From Anaeramoeba flamelloides (taxonomy: Eukaryota > Metamonada > Anaeramoebidae): 64,000 nt of DNA. The notes beneath the pieces were generated by a model. The model was not told the DNA's origin. It saw only the letters and a list, made by a program, of their open reading frames with translations, and did no database searches. The DNA lies in contig JANTQA010000026.1 in assembly GCA_027625915.1 (NCBI GenBank), positions 3,596,001-3,660,000 on the forward strand, in the 5' to 3' direction. Below are positions 62,429-64,000 of this stretch, piece after piece. The stretch's first letter is position 1. Each line of letters opens with the position of its first letter. The position numbers and the translations under genes were made by a program.

Positions 62429-62450
62429 ATATATATATATATATATATAT
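62429..62450. repeat. AT dinucleotide repeat
   Basis: Eleven AT units in a row, seen directly. Confidence 0.9.
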
Positions 62451-63979
62451 CACAGGTATTACGGTTTTTCGTTTTAAAACAACGGAAAATTTAAAAAAAC
62501 CCTTTTTTCTCTTTTTATATATATATTTTTCGTTTAATTTGTTGTTTTTGTTTTTTGTTTTTTGAAAAAGTCCTCGAATTCTTTTAAAATCAGACTTTTC
62601 GTTTCTGAGATATGAAAAAACGCAATTGAAAAAACTTAAAAATAACGAAAAAACAATAAGGATATAGATATAGGACGCCAGTGCCTTAAAGGGGTTAGAA
62701 AAAAAAAAAGAAATACCTAATTTCCAATTTATGCGAGAGATTTTACTATTCCAAAATCAATGAAAATAATTTAATTATCTCTTTTAAAAACCCCTAAACA
62801 TCAAAAAGTGGGGGTTGACTTTAACAGGCTTTGAAAAATGTAAACACTTTAAACGTGGAGTAAAATAATTAGTTTTTTTTATAAAAATTGATATTTGAGG
62901 GCGAAATGTAGTTCAAATTTTTACTTTTTTACTAATTCCAAATTAGATGGATTCACACCTTTTTTTGGAATTGTAGTTACACCCACTATCAAATTTTTTA
63001 TTGATCACAAAAAAAAATATAAAAAATTATTAACTTAAAACATTATTTTCACAATTACTAATTTGGAAAATGTGATCAGTAATTTATCCATCATATTAAT
63101 TCTCCTTCAATTTCTGAACATGAAAATTCTATTACTTTTTTTTAAGACAAAAAAATAAATTTTACCCCTATTTTTTTCATCACCCATTATCCAATTACAT
63201 ATTTCTTAGCCATTATTTCATTAAGAATCCTTTAATATACTTTGTAATGAAATAATTTCATTTTTTATTATTTACCATTTTACAAAATTTCTTTCAAATA
63301 ATTTTTTGTTGTTTTTTTGTCCAAAATTACAACTTTATAGATTGATTAAAAATATTTCTGTATTTAAATGATTGAAAAAATCCATAAAATGTGTTAAAAT
63401 AAGTAATATGTTCTTTCACTTTTTATATTGCTTTTAAAATTATTATATGGTTTCTTTCTTAAATATATATATTCTATTATAATGTATATTTGATTTAACA
63501 TAAAAAATAGAAACTGGTGAAGTAGCAAAGATAAAATTAAAACACCCAGTCAAAGTGAAAAGAACATTAAAATTCAAGCATCTGGCAAATTTGAATTAAA
63601 ATCATTAGTATCTCATAATTAGATTTTTTTTTGTTTAAAATTTTATTTTTTTTTAGATCGATCAAAAATTTTTTTTTCAATAATATTTAATTACATCAAA
63701 ATAAATGTTAATTATAAATTTTTTGTTAATTTATTTTTTGGTATCAAGTAAAAATAAATATATACAATAAAATACTCTTTCAATTATTTTTTACATTTAT
63801 ATATTATATTTATTTTTTTTTTATTCGTTCAATTGTGAAGGATTTCTTAAATATACTAAAAGAAACAAATAAAATATTTAGTAAATAAAAATTATTAAAA
63901 AAAAACTCTTTAGTTTATGGGGCTGAATCAAATTGAATTCGCCCTTTTTTATTTTTCATTTGAACAAAAATTCTCCTAA

Positions 63980-64000
63980 TTATATATATATATATATATA
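63980..64000. repeat. TA dinucleotide repeat at window end
   Basis: TA units run to the last base, so its full length is unknown. Confidence 0.85.

Larger units (their letters stand above)
59972..64000. other. AT-rich downstream region
   Basis: No gene recognised. Contains the element 60185-60687, long T and A runs (60117-60145, 61645-61712), (AT)11 at 62429-62450 and another (TA)n at the window edge from 63980. The stretch 62450-62720 (with CGGAAAATTT, GGACGCCAGTGCCTTAAAGG) is less AT-rich but not identified. Confidence 0.45.

Noticed and set aside
63510-63600. Open stretch reading ETGEVAKIKLKHPVKVKRTL just before the window end
   Set aside because: Short, no start codon, no recognisable family; could be a chance frame in a less AT-rich patch.
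63935-63946. GAATTCGCCCTT, the 12-mer found at insert borders of common TA-cloning vectors
   Set aside because: No further vector sequence follows on either side and the AT-rich genomic context continues, so a chance match is likely.

Overview
The window is nuclear DNA from a very AT-rich protist. Genes are few and far apart, with introns of about 60 to 400 bases that follow the GT-AG rule (donors GTAAGT, GTAAGG, GTAAAA; acceptors TAG or CAG). Proteins are full of Asn, Lys and Glu runs, and the standard genetic code is used. The gene content (a BEACH-WD40 giant, tandem CH actin-binding domains, ORC3, OST4, large secreted repeat proteins) is that of a free-living amoeboid eukaryote. Anaeramoebae are my first guess and dictyostelid-like amoebae an alternative; this is inference from style, not proof.

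Layout. (1) 279-4017: two tandem paralogues for cysteine-rich surface proteins. The first may end in a spliced hydrophobic tail; the second has a Pro/Thr/Ser stalk, one membrane span and a short tail. (2) 4018-11970: gene-poor, but on the minus strand at 9104-9214 lies a 36-codon gene for OST4, a subunit of oligosaccharyltransferase. (3) 11971-15318, minus: an actin-binding protein with a helical N-terminus, two ubiquitin-fold (RA-like) modules, a PH domain and a C-terminal pair of CH domains. (4) 15319-24566: no gene recognised, several short palindromic elements. (5) 24567-27065, minus: ORC3, with a 9-codon first exon and one unresolved frame change. (6) 27066-33822: repeats only. (7) 33823-44444, plus: a giant ALFY/WDFY3-like BEACH protein split over three frames. 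(8) 44445-53365: repeats, including a hairpin with almost identical arms. (9) 53366-59971, plus: a secreted protein with a signal-peptide exon, about seven W-S-x-x-Q-D-G-type repeats and about 15 cadherin-like (CADG) repeats, split over three frames. (10) 59972-64000: AT-rich sequence with one more short transposon relic.

Two themes run through the window. First, the two largest genes change frame four times, always needing one base to be skipped and each time at or next to an A or T run; ORC3 has a fifth break that is either an intron or one missing base. Indels in the assembly are the simplest explanation. Second, the gaps hold at least five families of non-autonomous, inverted-repeat DNA elements: two with clear TA flanks and mariner/Tc1-like ends, one with possible TA flanks, one with TTAA at every end and one about 190 bp long with three copies. 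The genes do not form an operon or a common pathway. OST4 and the secreted or surface proteins share the secretory route, and BEACH and the CH/PH protein belong to membrane traffic and the cell cortex.
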